64,000 nt of DNA. Origin: Gymnorhina tibicen. Lineage: Eukaryota > Chordata > Aves > Passeriformes > Artamidae. Both the position numbers and the translations under genes were made by a program. Of this stretch, positions 61,076-64,000 are shown one piece after another; positions within the stretch are counted from its first letter, which is position 1; each line of letters opens with the position of its first letter. Where the stretch lies: positions 974,661 through 1,038,660 of the forward strand of contig VXAZ01001045.1 of the NCBI GenBank assembly GCA_013399875.1, given 5' to 3'. The notes beneath the pieces were generated by a model. That model searched no databases. It was not told the DNA's origin and saw only the letters and a list, made by a program, of their open reading frames with translations.

Positions 61076-62023
61076 CATTAACTAACTCTGTAAAAGTGCT
61101 CTACTTGATGAAAAATGAAAAAAAGTTATTTCTTTTCACATTGCCATTTTTTTCCTACAATTATTATTTCTTCACAAGTGGCTTTTAATAGTAGTAAGAC
61201 TTGTTTTATTGGTAAAGAAAATGAAATTTTTTTAAAAGAGTAAGATTTCTAGTCTATTTCTCCCCTACACTTATGCTGGGCCCTCATAATTTTTGCTCCT
61301 TGTTCCCGCAAAGCAAAGAAAAGAACCTTATTAGATGCCTAGTTGCTGTTTAGTAAACTTATTTATAAAAGTTTATAAAAAGAATATGTAAAGTAATTTA
61401 ATTCTGAAAATAAATATGAGATTAACTTCATGAACAGGAAGGTTATGATTCACTCTTACAGTAAACCTTTTTAGAGCTTCCAGCACTGTATCAAAAGTCT
61501 CATTACAGCATGATACAAAATGATCTGATATAAATGCACACTCTTAGCTGAAATCCTTTCAGAAATACATGGTGGGTTATCATTTTACTGTCAGGTTTTA
61601 TGCAGAAGTTTAAATGTTGTTTATTCATGATTTTTTGACTTTATGGTAAATCAGGTATAGGTTGTCCTCTTATAGTTGACATGAAAATAACAGAAGGTTT
61701 TGTCAACTCTATAAGCTCTGGCTATTTCAACAGAAGCAGTACAGACCAAATGTGTTTATACAATGTATGCTGTTTGCTGGAGTGTTTCAACAGCTATAGG
61801 GTTAACAATCATGGAAGAAATTTGAGACAACCCCTGTTCTGTGAAATCGGTAAATTTATCTCCACTCTATTATGTTATTTTAGCATAGGTTTCTGCAGAA
61901 TTAAAGTTTTATATGCCACAAGCCGTGTCAAGGGCACTATAATTTCACATAGCAACCAATCTGAGGGTGACAATGGCCTCATATAAAATGCCTAAATAGA
62001 TATCTTGGGTTAGGACAACTATA
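61076..62023. other. Unique A/T-rich DNA
   Basis: A 101-codon plus-strand frame (61681-61986) shows no recognisable motif. I see nothing else to support here. Confidence 0.5.
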
Positions 62024-62910
62024 TGGAGTGGACACTCCAAAATAAGTTAATTCCCCTTTCAGTTTTAACCGCTCCCGTTTCACCAATAAGCAGGGAAGAA
62101 TACTGGAAGATATAAGTGAAAAAATAACATTTTATTTTACTAAAAAAAGAAACAGCAACAGGCAAAATAACAGTAAAAATCACTAGATACAAAGGTGCTC
62201 AGTCCCGCAGAGTCCCCAGGAGCAAAGAGAACAAAATGGCGGAGAAAGCCCTCCCCGCAGGATGGCGCCCTCTGCAGGCACCTCCATGGTCTGGGAGACA
62301 AAGGCAAAATGGCTGACAAGCCCCCCTCTCCTGACCACGTGTGGAGAGAGAGAACAAAGAGCAAAAAACAACATAGCAATGGAACCCCCGCAGGTACAAA
62401 AACCTCCCCCTAAAACACAACCAACAGGGAACAAGGACAAAACAAAAAGAAAACCTGGAGTCCGAAAACAGCCCAATGCCTCTCGAGCTCTTTGCTTCGG
62501 GCCACCAGATAGGGCCTTTCTCTCTCCCGGAGGTGGCAGCTCCAATGACAGCTGGAAAAAACTCAGTAGCTGGGGCAGCAGCAACCCTGCAGTGTCAATT
62601 TTTCCGCCTCTCCCTCAGCTGGCTGGACCCACTCGGCGCTGGCAGTGCACTCAGAGTTGCTGGTGCGCTGCAGGGAATGTGGCGGGGGAAGAAACTGTGC
62701 CGCTTAACACCAGAAACTAGCAGCTCCCACCTCTGCGGGCCCCACTGCAGACAGGTGTTTTTGTGTAATTTGCCCTGGGGAAGCCTAGAATTGCCAAGAA
62801 ACTCTAGTTTCTTGGAGACTTAAGCCAGGCACTGGTTTCTGCCTTGCACTGTCTCTTTCCCGGTGGGAATGAAAGAGAAAGGGCCAGGGGCTTCTGCCTG
62901 AGCAACCCCA
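62024..62910 (-). mobile_element. LTR-like element, minus orientation
   Basis: A G/C-rich block with sharp borders. Read on the minus strand it begins TGGGGTTGCTCAGGC, passes through a long G/C-rich U3-like region and reaches an AATAAA in an A/T-rich stretch (plus-strand TTTATT near 62131). About 90-100 bases of U5-like sequence follow, ending near a small palindrome (62024-62039, tggagtg/cactcca). The 133- and 152-codon frames on opposite strands inside it are compositional. Family not certain; no target-site duplication found. Confidence 0.5.
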
Positions 62911-63244
62911 ACTCTTAAAAAAGACCCCGGTGATAGCATAGGGTTAAAATGTTTTAAGATTGTAGTAGCTTAGATAGGCTTTGAATAAGCATTGTTTCTG
63001 TCAAATCTTGCGACTCCGTACCAGTGTACGAGTAGTACAGTTACACTGCGTTATAGGTACAAGATGATTATTTGAAAATTACATATAATCAACAGGAATT
63101 ATGAGGATATAGGGGGAGAGGGGCTTGAAGTATATGCCTGAATGATTATAATAGAACCTGAATACCATGCTTGATCAATTACAATAGTACAATGTATAGT
63201 TAATGATTAACCTATGATTCTATAGTGGTTATGTAAGGGAAGAG

Positions 63245-63250
63245 TATAAA
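63245..63250 (+). promoter_or_regulatory. TATA box of the 62.9-kb LTR
   Basis: TATAAA lies 72 bases before the AATAAA signal, which suits the U3/R boundary of a retroviral LTR. Confidence 0.6.
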
Positions 63251-63316
63251 ACTGTTTCACCCCAAGCCCATGTCGGAATCAGATTTGGGTCTGTACCCCG
63301 GTTCCCAGAGCTCTTC

Positions 63317-63322
63317 AATAAA
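63317..63322 (+). terminator. Poly(A) signal of the 62.9-kb LTR
   Basis: AATAAA followed by a GT/T-rich stretch ('gtgattatgtgtttct'), the usual layout at the R/U5 junction. Confidence 0.6.
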
Positions 63323-63373
63323 AGCACCTGCATATAATCACACCGTGATTATGTGTTTCTACGCTAACACCGG

Positions 63374-64000
63374 CACCCCCGATCTCCCAAACCTGGGACC
63401 AGACAACCGGTTCCACTTGTGGCCCCCAGGACTTTATTGGAACAGTTACCATTTTGGATCACATGATGTAGCACAGATATGGAATACAATGCACATTTTT
63501 GGGTTACCCATGACAATATATCAAACAAGAAAATGTGTAACAGTTTCATGTGTATATCTTCATTCATGTTTGTTGGGGAACAATAGAAAAATCTATTGCA
63601 TATGATCAAGAAAGATGGGGAAAAGTCTTTAAGGAAAAAAAAGCAACAATTTTGTCTTAATAGTGCCTGTCACTCCAGTTCCTGCAGAGACATTTCCCAA
63701 AGAGACTTTCTCTGCTTTTAGAACTGTATGACTCAGTTTAAAAATTAGAAATTTTAGGTTTATGATTAAAAAATAAAAAAAAATTTGATTAAATTGAAAT
63801 GAAACTGAGTGATGGGGAAAAATTTTCGTTTTATAGCATCAAAGTGACCGATTTGTCAGAGACCTTAGCAGTCAGAAAGTCCACTGATTTTATACTTATA
63901 AAATAGGCTAAGAAATTTAATACACAATCTGAAATTCTGTTTCATTATGATGGAAATAATATTAAAATTAATAAAATGCATTGCCATGGAGAGTGAATGA
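63374..64000. other. Unassigned DNA to the window end
   Basis: The first 60 bases are G/C-rich and may belong to the preceding LTR. The rest is A/T-rich with no recognisable gene or repeat. The frames at 63270-63609 overlap on opposite strands. Confidence 0.45.

Larger units (their letters stand above)
62931..63369 (+). mobile_element. Solo LTR of an endogenous retrovirus
   Basis: Starts TGATAGCATAGGG and ends ACGCTAACA. CCGG stands immediately on both sides (62927-62930 and 63370-63373), compatible with a 4-bp duplication as made by gammaretrovirus-like ERVs. It has an ordered promoter and poly(A) layout: TATAAA at 63245-63250 and AATAAA at 63317-63322, then a short U5. An alternative is that U5 continues into 'ccggcacccccgatc' and the element is ERVK-like, which would make the CCGG match accidental. 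No gag or pol lies alongside. Confidence 0.65.

Noticed and set aside
62183..62720. Frames of 133 (minus) and 152 (plus) codons overlapping each other
   Set aside because: Both lie in the G/C-rich LTR-like block and are open because stops are rare at that composition. Neither shows a domain.
1..64000. CRISPR arrays, operons, ribosome-binding sites, tRNA or rRNA genes
   Set aside because: No regularly spaced repeats, no compact gene order, no tRNA A/B-box pairs and no rRNA signatures were seen. The repeats present are typical of a bird nuclear genome.

Overview
This window looks like avian nuclear DNA, probably from a passerine. The main evidence is the repeat content. There are many 5'-truncated CR1 LINE copies in both orientations, including the CR1-type tail of ATTCTRTG-like octamers. 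There are also several avian class III (ERVL-type) solo LTRs of the kind common in finches and other songbirds. The background is A/T-rich and low in CpG, and long stretches lack any open frame above chance length. I found no host protein-coding gene, rRNA, tRNA, CRISPR array, operon or bacterial-type signal. I read it as a gene-poor intergenic or intronic block.

Layout. 1-6.3 kb: a very old CR1 copy on the minus strand (about 715-1880), then unique DNA with a speculative terminal exon (4974-5041) and a minus-strand retroviral LTR (6263-6610). 6.6-28.8 kb: mostly featureless A/T-rich DNA with CR1 fragments at 16488-16832 (+), 22347-22402 (+) and 25985-26336 (-). 28.8-35.1 kb: repeat cluster with a long ERVL-type LTR (28825-29823, -), a CR1 3' end (32580-33008, +), an ERVL-type LTR with its primer-binding-site region and leader (33508-34540, +), two single-N gaps flanking a 199-bp near-identical duplication, and a CR1 tail. 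35-41.6 kb: unique A/T-rich DNA. 41.6-44.1 kb: a GC-rich class I-like LTR (+), a CR1 tail that has grown into an ATTCT microsatellite, an unrecognised 112-codon frame, and a second ERVL-type LTR (43527-44094, +). 44.1-58.7 kb: unique DNA with an old CR1 (45605-46165, -), a 30-bp minisatellite (49257-49331), a CR1 3' end next to an ORF1-like segment (49602-50530, -), and an unexplained G/C-richer island (52310-52620). 58.7-61.1 kb: a CR1 on the minus strand, carrying the ORF2 C-terminal and endonuclease segments, split by a nested ERVL-type LTR. 62.0-63.4 kb: two LTR-like elements in opposite orientation. The last 600 bases are unremarkable.

No set of genes acts together here. What can be read is insertion history: old CR1 copies on the minus strand, younger CR1 copies, and ERV LTRs landing on top, at least once directly inside a CR1. 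Repeat names rest on remembered family features, not on a database search, so boundaries are approximate. I did not find a convincing previously undescribed system.
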